From: Phlegmacium glaucopus
Lineage: Eukaryota > Basidiomycota > Agaricomycetes > Agaricales > Cortinariaceae
Assembly (NCBI GenBank): GCA_015039465.1
Contig: MU130369.1
Span: 12,782-76,781, forward strand
Length of the DNA stretch: 64,000 bases
Reading direction: 5' to 3'
In this document: piece after piece, positions 19,786 through 31,817 of the stretch
Layout of the letters: every line of letters begins with the position of its first letter
Position numbering within the stretch: the stretch's first letter is position 1
Position numbers and translations under genes: made by a program
Notes under the pieces: generated by a model
Told to the model about the DNA's origin: nothing
What the model saw: the letters and a program-made list of their open reading frames with translations, nothing else
Databases searched by the model: none

Positions 19786-21715
19786 ATGCGCATTATATCA
19801 CTTCCAGTTCTGACTAAGTACTTAACGCGATATGGACAGGACCCCAACGTCTGTTACTTTCAAAATGCATGGGTTTACTCTCTCGGTTTTGGATTTTGGT
19901 ATTTGCGACAAACAGTGAGTGCTGCCAGTCACCGCGACCAACGATGTGGTTGACAAGAAGGTCGACCCATGTGCAGTGATCGGCGGCAAAGAGTGGGTCG
20001 CTCCTCACGACGTTAGGGCCTGTTTTACATCAGTCAAAGTCGATGAGAATATCAAGGCGAATGTACGTGGTTTAAATGTATGGCCCGTCAACTTTATTTA
20101 ACTGTGCTCTATAGATCATTGAAGTCATCAACAAAACTCTTGCTTTTCATACTTCTGTGAATGACCAAATCTTGGCGCCAGAGCCGTTTTCAGACCACGA
20201 AAATCTACTTGCTGACTTGGCTAGGATTCAACAACAGAACTATCAACTTTGACCTTCATATCGGCCTTTCTCGCACTTTGAAGCATCTGAACGACGGTCA
20301 TTGCGTATGGATCAACTCTTGTTTTGTGCGTCCCTCTCACTTTCTCGTCACTCGTTTGACTCATTTCTTTTAAAATGGACTGTGCGTTTTCGTAATTGGC
20401 CCATTTGCTATCCTTTTTTTTTAAAAATCCCCTACACCTTAGCGCTCTTTTTGGACTTTTTGCCTACCCCACTGACGGACTCTGATGGTAGTCAAAATGT
20501 CCATATCTCCCCCGAGGCATTTCAAGTAGCATCCGTAGAATTCACCGATGAGATCGACGTTTGGCAAGATGCACTCCCTGGAGCACTGAAGGGCAAGCTT
20601 GCCTCCGTACGTCATCTTTCAAAAAAAAAGTTCACTTCCGTAAGCTTACCTTTGGTTTGCGTAACAACAGCTGTCGGGTGCAAAGGTTCTTGAAAGCTAC
20701 CCGTAATCTGGGCGTTAGCATCGATAGCCACAAACGGATCCTCGCCATTGATGTCAAGGATTTGGAACGCGTCAGACCGCGTACGACTTTCGTGGTCTTT
20801 CTTACTAGTGTTGTCTATGGCACTAATGTGGTTTCACATCTATAGGGTTTTCTCCAGCTATTCTCGAGGTGCTACTGGCTGGAATTACATCTTGGGAAAT
20901 TTCTCACAACAGTCGCTCCCTCCAAGCGATTCGGTCACTCTTAAACTGCAGCTCGTAGGCCAACCCACCCCGGTAAATGTAGTAGTAAGTCTCTTTCTAC
21001 CTAATGACTAGTAGTAGTAATAACCTGATTTTCTGACAGCTACCTTACCGTTCCCGATTCGGCGCCACTTCTGTAAATTTCACAGAGCTTCTTGGCGTTC
21101 TAATAACTGCGTTGCGGTTAGTGGAACTAACGGGGTTGACCCCTTCTCCCCCGAGTCGTCTCCTCCTCTGACAAGTTCATCGAACGCGCCTTTCATGAAG
21201 TTCCAGCAACAACCTTCGGATACCTGCACAGGTCGGCGGACGGAAGCCATCTCTTAATGTGATGCTCGACACTGCTCCTCCTTCTGACGTTGTCCTTCCT
21301 CCACCTCTCCAACCAGCTTTGCCAACTGTTAATGGCAGTCGTATGTGTCACAATTTTATCTTAATGACGGGGAAACTGGCGTCATGGTCCTTGAAAGCTT
21401 CTCGGATTCTGATTTCAACGCTGTTTCGATATCATATGAAAAGTTTTTTTTGGTGATTCATATTGCAAGTAATCGAAGATCCCCGTAGTTGGCCTTTTGG
21501 TCGCCTGTAGAGGGGTGGCACAAGTGTTTTTTTACGATGAGTGTCGGGGACTCGGGTGCTAATACTAGACTCGGAACTGCAATTCGATGTCGTGACAGAA
21601 TTCAAAAGCCTTTTGTTTTCTTTGCCTGCCGGGATGTTAGATCTCTTACTGTCGCGTATAACATTATTCATCGCTACGTGTTCGATCGTGTCAATGTTTC
21701 CAGGAAACGATGAAT
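19786..21715 (+). pseudogene. S41-family peptidase remnant, copy B (N-terminal two thirds)
   Basis: It starts with a signal-peptide-like MRIISLPVLT, then, after disrupted sequence, TATNDVVDKKVDPCAVIGG, EWVAPHDVRACFTSVKVDEN, an intron (about 20060-20115), VINKTLAFHTSVNDQILAPE, a one-base shift, and FDLHIGLSRTLKHLNDGHCV with the likely catalytic His. Then come SPEAFQVASVEFTDEIDVWQ and FSSYSRGATGWNYILGNF. Homology to copy A is collinear from 21064. The segment with the NGGG and catalytic Ser regions is deleted near 21440, and the frame then jumps to 3' sequence like that at 33900-34040. It is not functional. Confidence 0.75.
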
Positions 21716-21774
21716 GATGGTAGACCTGTGACAGGTCCTATTACTATAGTATCATGTGATCATGCGTAGACTGT

Positions 21775-22280
21775 AAAGCGGGACTTGCCGGCTCGTGTCG
21801 GGCGCTAAAGACCCTAAATAGGAAGGTATATATATATATTAGCAGAGAGCTGCGACAGAATGTCGATGACGGTCGCTCTTTCAACTCCTCTTCTCATCAA
21901 TTACCATACACAATGCCTCAAAATGCATCCTTCCTAGTTAGGCTTTCTGAATAACAAGATAATGTACCTTTACACCCACCAATGACTTTGCAGAGCAGTT
22001 TCAGATGGATTGAAGCCTCTTGTAAGGGTTGACAAAGAATCCGGGACCTCATTGAGAGTCGGAAAATGATCAAAATCACCCATGGTATATAATTGAAAGA
22101 AAGATATTATATATCAGAGTAAGAAACAAAGAGTAATGAATCTAAGTTCTCGAGGCGTACGTGCCAAAATATACTTTCCTATCTAGGGCCTTTTACTTTT
22201 CACAGAGCGTCGGTGATGTGATGCCCGAAGGTCCCATTTTCGATCATAGCGCTGGACACGAGCCGGCAAGTCCCGGCTTT
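21775..22280. mobile_element. 506-bp inverted-repeat element (MITE)
   Basis: The left end reads AAAGCGGGACTTGCCGGCTC and the right end, on the minus strand, AAAGCCGGGACTTGCCGGCT; both continue into CGTGTC. A further inner inverted match (CCCTAAATAGGAA against CCCTAGATAGGAA) extends the arms, with about 45 bp extra on the right. There is no coding capacity. A run of TA repeats lies just inside the left arm. No target duplication is evident. Confidence 0.65.
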
Positions 22281-22309
22281 CCAATCCTTATATCAAAGGT
22301 TTTCGTCCT

Positions 22310-23030
22310 GATTCCTGAACGCAGCAGACATTGAGGGTTCCGCACAGCCACCGGAACATCAAAATGTACCCTCTTCCACCCCCTCACTCACTCACCCAAT
22401 TGTTCCCGCTCGATTTTTGAATTCAGGCAGTTGAAGTTCTTCAGAATTTGGGTACTTTTATTTTACAACATGCCGCCACCCCCCTTGTTTCGATCCTCAT
22501 TCAGCAAGAACAGCCCATCATCATCTATCATGATGTTATTGGCTTCGTAAACACATGTCCATGTCAACAAATGTCAACCGTGACAGCTGTGAGACTGCTT
22601 GGTAGTGCTTGGTTGGGGTAAGTCAATAACCATGTTGAGTGCAGGTGAAGGTGACTGGATTGAGCCGAGTATGCCTAGAAGCGAGTGAGGTAACTGGGTC
22701 ATTGTTCCATGACCCGAGGTAGCTCGAAGGGCTTCTAAAACCATATTTTTAGGGCTATCTGGGCCATTCTCCAGCCTGGTAAGGTAAAACAATGTTATAT
22801 AAACGGCTTCTGAGGTCATCCTGACCAGCCTTTAGTGATAATAAAAATATGTACCCATTTTTTGAACATAAGAAATCTCCGAGAACATATCTCCAATGTT
22901 TTCGGAAATTTCCCATCATGGAGGAATACCTTTTCTGGGCAGAAACATGCCTTAATTTTTTTTGAGGGGCCCATGCTAGGCTATGCCTTAAAGTTTTTTT
23001 CTCTACCCTGGGCAAATTTTGCAATCTCGG
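22310..23030. repeat. Conserved block of unknown content, second copy
   Basis: This copy of 3960-4760 has about 90 bp deleted in its middle. It precedes the PLAC8 copy directly, because the tyrosinase segment is missing here. Confidence 0.5.
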
Positions 23031-23305
23031 TTCCCCCTTGGTGAATACGTCAGCTCTCGCAAATACACATCACACTCTCCGCAAGCGATTTGGTAAACAA
23101 ATAAGAATTTCCCTTTTTTTGATGGCCCTATTTAACTTGTACAAAAGTAGCGACCATAAACATCAAGGTGGCGTGAACAGGTGTGAACACCAAATGTGAT
23201 GAGCGCCCAGAAGGAATATAATTTAATGAATGTTCTCAGATGTCCTCATGGTCCAGAAATTATATATTGCTCCATAATGGTATCTTCTAACCCCCAGTCC
23301 TCATA

Positions 23306-23883
23306 ATGGCTTACCCGCCCAACCCAGGAATGTCTATCACTGTGTCTGTCATTGCAAGCAACCGAAATATGAAGAACCTCCCTATGGGCCCTGACGGGCG
23401 CGAGTGGAGCAATGACTTGGGTAGTTGTTGTGGGGCCTGTGGAACATGTAAGTGCAGCGCCTTTATCAAATAATGCGATACTAATCTTGCTCCCTCTGGA
23501 AGGTATTGTTGCATTTTTCTGCCCATGCATCATCTACGGCAAAGTCAAGCGTCGATACGAGCATCTTAAATCCAGAGGGTACCCTGATCCCAAGAATGGC
23601 GAATGCTGCACAGGCGCCTGCTGCTGGCACGCCGTTGCCCTTTCCATCTGCATGGGATGGATATGTCGGGTAAAGCTGCTCAGTCTATCTGATCATATTA
23701 TTCACAATATTGAATTACTATTGCCAGATACAAACTCGTTCCAACATCCGAGAAAGATACTCTATCAGGGGAGGATGTTGCAGTGATTTTCGCACCGCAT
23801 GCTGCTGCACTACTTGCGAACTTGTCCAGGAATCTCGGGAATTGGAACTAGAGGAACGCACCTATCCTCGAGCGAGGCGTTAA
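23306..23883 (+). CDS. PLAC8-family cysteine-rich protein, copy 2
   Basis: Exons 23306-23447, 23503-23669 and 23728-23883 splice in frame to 154 residues. The first junction restores Cys (TGT) where copy 1 has Trp. The motifs are REWSNDLGSCCGACGTC, VAFFCPCIIYGKVKRRYEHL, GECCTGACCWHAVALSICMG and a C-terminal cluster GGCCSDFRTACCCTTCELV. The fully open frame, with all exon boundaries shared with copy 1, argues that both are real genes under selection or very recently duplicated. A TATA-like ATTATATATTGC lies about 45 bp upstream. The likely location is a membrane; the specific role is unknown. Confidence 0.87.
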
Positions 23884-25434
23884 TTTCATCATTAATTGGT
23901 GCCCGTGTACATTGTTCCTACCTTTCAGTAAAATATTATGGACCTGTTTGTATTTCTGACGGCTCAACTACTTTCTTTTGATCTATCTTTTCTGTGACAA
24001 TGATCGTCCCAGTAAACTTAGAGTATGCCCGAAACTGTCGAATTATGATCCATTTACTTCCGTCTCTCTCTGGCCCACAAACGCTAAAGACATTCGCTGG
24101 CACTGGTGAGGTATTTGAACATAAAAACGGTTGGTCAACCAAAATTAACACCTCTGTAACTCTGGGCATCGAGGCGAAGGTTCTAAGAAAGTAGTTCTTA
24201 TTTTATTTTTTTCCCAAGTATATAGATGGATGGCTGGACACTTTAATCTAAAAATAGTTGTTCTGAAGCAAACTACCGTTTAGGGAGAGCTAAGAAATTC
24301 GACGAGCGAACAGATCAGCTGAGAGAGAGCTCATGAATATTCGTAAGTATTCTCAACACTCTGGAAGTTTGTCTCACTTGTTTCCTGAAATTCCGAGCTA
24401 GTTCTCATTGGACTCGGGTAAGTATAATACGGTATAGATACAACAGGTTGGTGTTGGGATCAAATCTATGCAATCGAAAAGGTTATGTCATTGGGTATTT
24501 TCTGATCTGAAGCATCAGAAAATGGATAGTAATAGCTGATGTATATTTAGGGTACATAGAATATTAACAGTAAGTTTGGGTAAGGGTTTTTCGACTGAAA
24601 CAAGGGCCATGATATATGAGAAAAACAATGTAAGATGAGCTGTGATGGGCGGGAGGTCCGAGCAGCATAGAAATTCTAAGATGGTCTAGGACGTAATTGC
24701 GTCGAGTCACGGAAATAATTTAGCAAAGGGACAGTAGGAAGGCAAATGTTGTAGCGAAGAGGACTGCTGCGAAAAAGGGGAGTGGAGGGCAGGCGAAAAG
24801 AAACAGCGAGCTGGTTTGATGTTGAGCAGGGATGTCTGACGCGAGGTTGGGTGTTATGGCAGTGATCTTCGTGTAGACAACACTCCTTCCTCGTGTTCGC
24901 TTGGAATAAAAAATATGGTACCTAAGGCCTAAACGTGGGCAGCCTAAGAAATCATTATGTTGTCCGGATTGACAGATCTGGCCTTCTCCGTTTTGGCCAA
25001 TTTTTGTCCGAACTGGACCTGGCCTAAACGTCAAAATTTATCAAATCTTGTCCGGATAGGGATCTGGCATTCTCTTGTATTACCCGGGGTCCTAGGTCAT
25101 TGGAATGGTTTAACAATAAAATATAAATAAATTTTATGTCAAATGCCCAAAAAAGTGATTTACCTACCTACCCACACACATCTGACTCTTTTGCACTGGA
25201 TTACGTTGTGGCTGTCGACTATGTTTCACGCAGACGGGTGATTTATGATACTTACTTAACTGTCTAAACGCTCTACTGGCAAAGAACAAATAAAATGTTA
25301 TATAATGCGACTAGTCACGCAAATCACGAGAGTGACAAGTTGAATTTTCACCGTGTGTATTGGGTAACCAACACTCATTTGCAGCAACCAGAGCTCATCT
25401 GCTCATAGGGCCAAGCATAGCTATAATACAACAA
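23884..25434. other. Gap, paralogous to 6591-7985 and 12412-12856
   Basis: A plus-strand ORF at 23994-24194 reads MTMIVPVNLEYARN, LLPSLSGPQTLKTF, GWSTKINTSVTLGIEAKVL. The alternating Ser/Thr pattern at its end could be a beta-hairpin remnant, but this is too weak to name. The LTR insertion point of the first unit is empty here (about 25110). Confidence 0.4.
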
Positions 25435-26479
25435 ATGATTGTCGAGCTTCCCGCCGAAATATTGATCCAAATATTCTATCTCGCAACTGATGAGGACATC
25501 ATTATCCAGCATGGGTTGCCTACCGTAATGGCAGAGTCGGCGTGGTACAAAGATAGAGATGATTGGAAATTAGGGTCGCTATGAAAATGTCGCAAAGGCG
25601 AAGTTATGCGATGAAGAAGGTGAATATTATCTTTGCATCGTGCTCGGCAATGTGTTCTTACCTAGCTTCAATCAATTGACAATTATTTCTACTTGTAAAC
25701 ACTGGCGGGACTTGGGCTTTGAAAGCCTTTTCCATTGCTTATATCTCCGCGATCCAGATAAGTTGAATTTACTCTGCCATTCTCGACTCATCATTTTCCA
25801 TAGCGACCACAATACTTCGTCTTATGGTTGGTGGACTAGGAGAATTCACATTTTGCTCTTCTACATTACTCTATTCTATACCGCATTGAATACCGCACGC
25901 AATAGCATCAACATCACAAAGGACAATTTCCAAAACGCGCTTGTATCTGTTATACAGCATCGTCCCAACCTAGAAATCTTCGTTGTCGAACCACCACTCA
26001 AAACTGCTTTTGGACCTGTTGCTGACGCGCTCAAAACCTATGCCTCGCGATGGCTGCGTACAGTGCAGTGGAACATAACTGGTGACACCCTTTCTAAAGT
26101 CACTTGGGCACTCCATTCGCTGCCCTATCTTATTTTTGCACACATCGCTATCGAGACCCCGGTGCTAATTGATCAAGAATGCGCTAGGCTTAGCTTTGCT
26201 ACCGATTTACCCTTTCGATTACCTCATTTGCAGCAACTCTCATTACGAGGCTTCATTACGGAGTCTGTAGAGCAAGCGGCAGGGTGGGACATGCCCTCTT
26301 TGCGGACTTTCGCCATTGACTCTGGCATCAGCCAATTTGATACCCCCGACGTCGTAGCTTTTCTTACATCTCATGGCCTAAATCTTGTCATCTTAGACTT
26401 GAATTTGAACGTCGATCCCCCTGTTGATGTACCGACCGTGCTTTGGTATCTGCCCAGCTCTTACTACTTTCACCTTTAA
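25435..26479 (+). pseudogene. F-box protein gene, copy 2, frame-shifted
   Basis: The ATG at 25435 opens MIVELPAEILIQIFYLATDE and runs to a stop after DWKLGSL. The second half continues in another frame after an intron (about 25621-25670) as FNQLTIISTCKHWRDLGFES, PNLEIFVVEPPLKTAFGPVA, YASRWLRTVQWNITGDTLSK, and leucine-rich repeats (LPHLQQLSLRGFI, MPSLRTFAID, LNLVILDLNLNVD). The part from 25640 is one open frame of 279 residues. Copy 1 has about 20 more bases before QRRSYAMK, so the frame loss here is a small deletion. It is probably non-functional, unless an alternative start is used to make a truncated product. Confidence 0.7.
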
Positions 26480-28421
26480 CGCAGACTGGCGAATAAACCC
26501 ATTGGACACAGTTAGCAACATCGCTAGGCGACCTCACCCTCATGTCTCAACCATCGGGGTTCTCCTACGCCTTTGATATCCCAGTCAGAGCACCAGTGGG
26601 GGCAATAGCCGGCCTCCTTTAATCATTACGCCCGGAGCTTTCCATTACAGTTGCATTAGCAGTGGGTAATAGGTATCCCATGCTTCATGTATAAGATTCA
26701 AAATTACTCGCACGATTTGAATGATATTTGGTCATCTGGACGATACTTCGCCTCGCTACCAAACTCGGTCATCCTTTTGTTAGAATTCACACCCCTAGGG
26801 CCGCTCTTCTGATTCAGATTCTCATCTCGAAAGGTTTGCACAGGAAAAGTCTCGAGTGTTGTCTTCCGAAAACCTCCCTGTTACATCGGATAAAACATGT
26901 ACTACCTCGAAAGATAAATGAATCCCATCGCGGTTGTTTCTAATTTTTATTCAGGAGAAAATCAGCAGTGCTATCTTCGGGCGAGTGCCTGCGCAAGCCT
27001 CGCTCCACTCCAGGATCCAAGATCTCACGAATTCAAGTGATTCCGGTTATGCCTGCAATGCCATCTTCTGTTCCTTCTCACCGGAGTGAGCTACAGAAGC
27101 TGAAATTTGTCACTCTCAATATTACTTGGGACATTATGTGGCAATGACACATTTGGTGGTTACAGCATCGTTAGTCTGTAACACTAGAACAGTGATGGAT
27201 GGTATGTATTGAGTTTCTTCCAGATTGGTTGGTGTCTTCCTTGATGTCGAGAAGTTAGAAAGGGGTCTTTCAATGTCAAGTTGTCAACGCCTTCGCGTTT
27301 CGCAACGTGGTATATTCGCAACGCCGCCGTACGTCATCTTTTGAGTAGTGGGCGGTCTTCAGAGAGCTACCGAATGTGGGGTAGGTTCCCTCAAAATCCT
27401 TGCCATGGTTGATCATGATTCATGGCCAACCCTAGAATATCTACTGGCAGACATCCGTCTCAACCAAGGAGCCGCTAGCTCATTCCATGAATGATCCAAA
27501 ACTAAGTTTCCAAGTCCGGCTCGGGATCAGTAAGAGTCAGTCCTTGTTTTTGCGGGGATATTATATTCCCTGGATCAGACATATGCTTACAGAAACTCAT
27601 TACTTAATGATTGGCATAACAACCTTGAATGTTTTTTTTGATGAGCACTGCCAAGCGCTGGCAAAACTTGGGCAAAACCTGGCAAAAGCTAGGCTCAACT
27701 AAGTCACCTCTCAAAACGTGAGAGAGGCTTATAATAAAGGCAGTGCATAGTTTTGGGTAAATGAATTTATATTGTAATGTGAGGTAACTTCTGAGGTCAA
27801 CATAATAGACAGAAAATTTTCAAAGGGATAATTCTAATCAGAAGCCCCCTTCCGCCACAGAAATCCCGGGTTTCTTCTGCATTTGGTAGAAGCCCTCCCT
27901 TCATTAACTGATGGGAGATCTGGTTGGATCTTGGCCTTGAGTATCCCCAGGGATTGGTAGATATATCATATCTCAGGCTGTACACTGAGAGCTGAGTGCT
28001 TGAAGATGTACTCTAGCCTATGCATAAATACCCTAATCGACGTGAATCATTGTCCTACGCTTAAAAACCGGCCAAGAAACGCGAAACAAGGCGAAAAAGA
28101 AGGAAAATCCAATATACTATATGCCTGATCCCAGGTCCGGATAAAAATTGGATGATTGAGTTGTTTCCGGATAAAAATCGCGATATTTTTGGTGATTTTG
28201 GATCAGTAATTTTGGTGAGTATTCGGGGGTCCTCCTAAGCCCAAATCTGAAGTCAGAATGTCAAAAATTTTCGTCAGATACCAAAGTTGTTGACTTTGTT
28301 TGTCCACGACTGTACGTACGGCAGTAGCGGGCGACAATCAGGGAACTTATGTAGTATGTACCGCGTCCAGATTCAGATCGGTCGCACTGGTGCAGGAACC
28401 TGTGCATTGGAGTTGCTCACG
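26480..28421. other. Gap, paralogous to 14930-15900 and 16890-17203
   Basis: It contains the decayed F-box 3' end, then non-coding text, then the promoter region of the secreted-protein gene (from about 28070). No further gene is seen. Confidence 0.45.
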
Positions 28422-28428
28422 TATAAAA
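28422..28428 (+). promoter_or_regulatory. TATA box of secreted-protein gene 2
   Basis: TATAAAA lies 53 bp upstream of the ATG in the conserved promoter. Confidence 0.65.
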
Positions 28429-28474
28429 GGCGACCCTCCTGAGCATCCAACCTCATCCTCCCCTCAGAGCTCTC

Positions 28475-29142
28475 ATGTATTCAAAAATCCGAGTCTTCGT
28501 TTCAGCACTTTTTTCTCTCCTCTTCGCTTTTGCAGCTGTAGCTACTCCTCAACCTCATCTTGAGGAACGTCTAGGTATCTTCCATTTACATCTCTCCGAG
28601 AAAAAACGTGTTCTAATAGATTTTATTCACAGGAAACCCACTTGCTTCCATAACTGCCCCACTTGCTGCTGTAACTGACCCAATTGCTTCTATAACTAGC
28701 GCTGGTACTTATTGACTTGAATTTTTACCCTTTTTATATATATTTACTCATTATTATTATTAGCTGGTTCCGTAGTCACCTCAATCGAGGGTGAAATTAC
28801 TAAAATTGCGGAAAGTGTTTTTGAAGCAGTCACATGTCAGTCATCTTCGATTCTTACTGCCCACATATCTAATCCACAGAACTTACAGCTTTTGGTGGAA
28901 AAGAAATTACAATCATCACAAGTGAAGGAGGAAAAGTTTTCACCCTAGCTACCTCAGAAGGGGGTGTCGTAACATCTGTGTTCGGCTCTATCTTCACTGT
29001 TGCCACCGCGGCTATCGCATCTGCCTTCACTGGCGAGACTAGCGGCGCTTTTGTACCCTATGCTGGTGTACAGACATCACTATTAGTCGGCCTTGGATCT
29101 GTCATAGTTGGCGCCTTCTTGGGGGCGGCGATTACATTGTGA
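28475..29142 (+). CDS. Small secreted protein, family member 2 (165 aa)
   Basis: Exons 28475-28574, 28633-28704, 28764-28835 and 28889-29142 splice in frame with the same intron positions and phases as member 1. The signal peptide is MYSKIRVFVSALFSLLFAFA. Exon 2 is longer than in member 1 and gives a regular Ala/Pro/Thr linker (NPLASITAPLAAVTDPIASI). The conserved half reads GGKEITIITSEGGKVFTLAT, VTSVFGSIFTVATAAIASAF, SGAFVPYAGVQTSLLVGLGS and ends VIVGAFLGAAITL. Exons 3 and 4 are the conserved core, while exon 2 varies in length between paralogues. Secretion or surface anchoring is inferred from the signal peptide and hydrophobic C terminus only. Confidence 0.78.
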
Positions 29143-31264
29143 TCATTCCGAGTTTTGTAGTCGATTGGTATAACTCGATCCGGATTGCCCATTCCCGCGC
29201 CTTCTTTTCTCACGCATGGTTGGGGGAACTTTTTAGGTCATGTAGAGTAAATTTAGGGACATCTATACTTAGTTCAATGTTGATTTTCGAAAACATACTT
29301 GCTTACAACCAACTTCCAACATTTCATCCCTCAAATAACAAATGCCCGGTACGCGTGCAAGATCATATTACTATTACTGCAGCAGTGACTTGAAATATTG
29401 TTATGGGATATAGAATAGTAGATCTTTCTTTTGATTCTAGTATTCAAGTCGAATACAGAAATATGCTCGTGACACCAAGTCTCTGCAAAAGGAAAGGATT
29501 TATCTTTTCTTTGAAAAACAAGATATAAAATCAAATTTGTCTATCAGCATTAAATAACAATCTGTTGGAGTCCTGAATGCACATTGCACTGTGCACATAA
29601 GTCACATAACCAGTTAATCCTCGAGAACTTCCGCATTTTCGATTTCCATTGAGGTTCAGTCTCCAGGATTCCGTGATTTTTAATATGGTCGCTTTTCTTG
29701 GAGAAATATGATTCACTGCTCGCGGACAAATTTGAAGTTTTATATCATGTTATTTGAAGAAAGATTCAAGAAAGATCGATCTTACCTTGAGACTTAGGCA
29801 TCGCCAACATATCTCTACTCTGATGCTACTAAAATGAAACCAATTTATTATATAAATATACGTCCTACCATATTACTTCAAGTCACTACTGCGTGAATAT
29901 TGTATGCGACATTCCTAATTTATGCTCTATATATATATATAACGATCTTGCGGGACAAATTTTGTTAGGAGAAATCTAAGGATGCAATTACTTATCACTT
30001 AGTTTCCAATAATAAAATATCCGGCAGATGTGTTGAGGAATGCGTCATTCAGGTATGTTTCGAAAACCAAGATTTAATTAAATATAAATGTCCCTAAATT
30101 TAGAGCCGCAAACCGGCCGCGTTTGGCCGAACTTTCGGCAATAATATTTTTAGACAGCCGAAGTTAGGAAGTTGTGTATATTATCCTATACTACTAGTAT
30201 CTGAATACTACCCTACCTTGACGCTACTTGACTTATCAGCCATCCGGATCGAGTTATACCAATCGACTGATCACCATACATTCTTTAACTAAGTAGAACT
30301 GTCATAAGTACTTAGTATGTATAGTCGGTGCTATTTAATTATATCTGGACCTTGATTCGCGAGTTGAGGCTGTTGAGTTAACAAATTGTGCACCAAATCA
30401 GGCCGCACTATGGGTGCACATGAGTGCAGCACATTGTACGCCTGTCATATGGCTAACCCGTAGCTATAGCCAAAATTTACAAGTCACCAGGGTATAGCAG
30501 TACTCTATAGGGTCTGTCTAATAATTATAGCGGTCGTAGAAGCACTTGTTCAGTAGATATCTACGAGTAAATTCTTGGGTCTACAGTACTCAAATGATCC
30601 AAGGACGCGAGCTAGTGTCATGAAGAACTGTGGCATGAAATAAACTGTTCCGATTTCATAGAGTAGGTTGTGAGTGCCTGAGTGCCCCCGCATATTGTTG
30701 ACATCAACGCGCGCAGCCTTGTTGAGGTCCATGGGTTAAATGAAGGGAAAAAATCACATTTCTTTGTTGATCGATAGGATTCGCATATTCGATCCGTTTA
30801 GAGTATCCAGAAAATACGTTAGTCTAGCATTGAACAGATGCTTGCATAAACTGTCTAGTTCCACATCCTTGTATGTGTCTACGACATATCTTTGTTAGCC
30901 TAGATAGAAGTTCTGCTGTTCAGATCTAAAAGGTCAATGCAAAGAGATAACAAACATGAGAAGTGAGTTGGGACCCCAAGGGTAAGGTTTGCTCCTCCTG
31001 TTTATGAAGTCGTAAGCATGTGTTTCGGGAAGCACGCCGCCATTTTTTTCCTTGATGTACTCTACGTGTGCAAAGTGTTCGGCTTCAGTGTTGTACACTC
31101 AGGCGACACAAACAGCGACTGAGATCGGAGTCGTTAAATAATTAGAGGAAAACGAGTCTAACGTACCTACTGGCCGGGACGCAGACGTAGAAACTATTTG
31201 TGATGGTTATGGCGTCCTTATTTAGTAACGACCGTGGTAACGACGCACCTAATCTTTCTCTAAA
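29143..31264. repeat. Gap containing a fold-back insertion (about 29160-30270)
   Basis: Relative to the first unit, about 980 bp are extra here (29307-30285). Its right side repeats the left in inverted form: AGTCGATTGGTATAACTCGA (near 29159) returns as its complement near 30250; GCAGTGACTTGAA (near 29379) returns inverted near 29877; and TAAATTTAGGGACAT (29249) near 30090. No coding sequence was recognised. The rest aligns with 18060-18830. Confidence 0.5.
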
Positions 31265-31463
31265 TGTCAGAAGCCCGTCGCCATTGACCCACATGATGCG
31301 GTGTGACTCTCATCCAAGTTTGGCGTTGCAAGGACGCACCTTCCCCAAGAATCCTTGTATGCTTGTAATATGTCCCACTAAAGCTGTAGAAGAAGACATG
31401 GTATGTGCATTAACTCCAACATATTCAAGGAATAGAGGTGGATGGGTTATTCGAGGGTCATGA
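31265..31463 (+). pseudogene. Helicase fragment, copy 2, motif I deleted
   Basis: It reads PSLALQGRTFPKNPCMLVIC and PTKAVEEDMVCAL, matching motif Ia of copy 1. The 100-odd bases encoding the Q motif and Walker A of copy 1 are missing. Confidence 0.6.
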
Positions 31464-31817
31464 AGGTGTCTTGAAACAATAGGTTTCGAGAGATGGGTTC
31501 GTTATGAAATCGCGAGTGGTGTATAGAGAAGGGAAGCCAGGGTTGTTGAGTGGAGTGGCTGGTGAGGGTGCGAGAGTGAATGAATTGAAGCTCATTGGTT
31601 GAGGATTCTCTGTTGATAGTGGCAGAACGGATGGGATGACATAGGATGACATCCGTAAAAGGAAAATACACGTGATCTAACTCGAAATCGCTACTAGTAC
31701 GTGGTGACAAATATGGCGAAGGTCTGAAGCTGAAGGTTGGTGCCACCAGACGTTTACAGCTAACCATAGTGGACAGGTTTCCAAAATTTCCGACTCACGC
31801 TCGAATCTCCCCACCCG
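31464..31817. other. Gap, paralogous to 19141-19690
   Basis: It aligns with the corresponding stretch after helicase copy 1, with deletions. A minus-strand ORF (31447-31767) is not conserved and is probably spurious. Confidence 0.4.
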
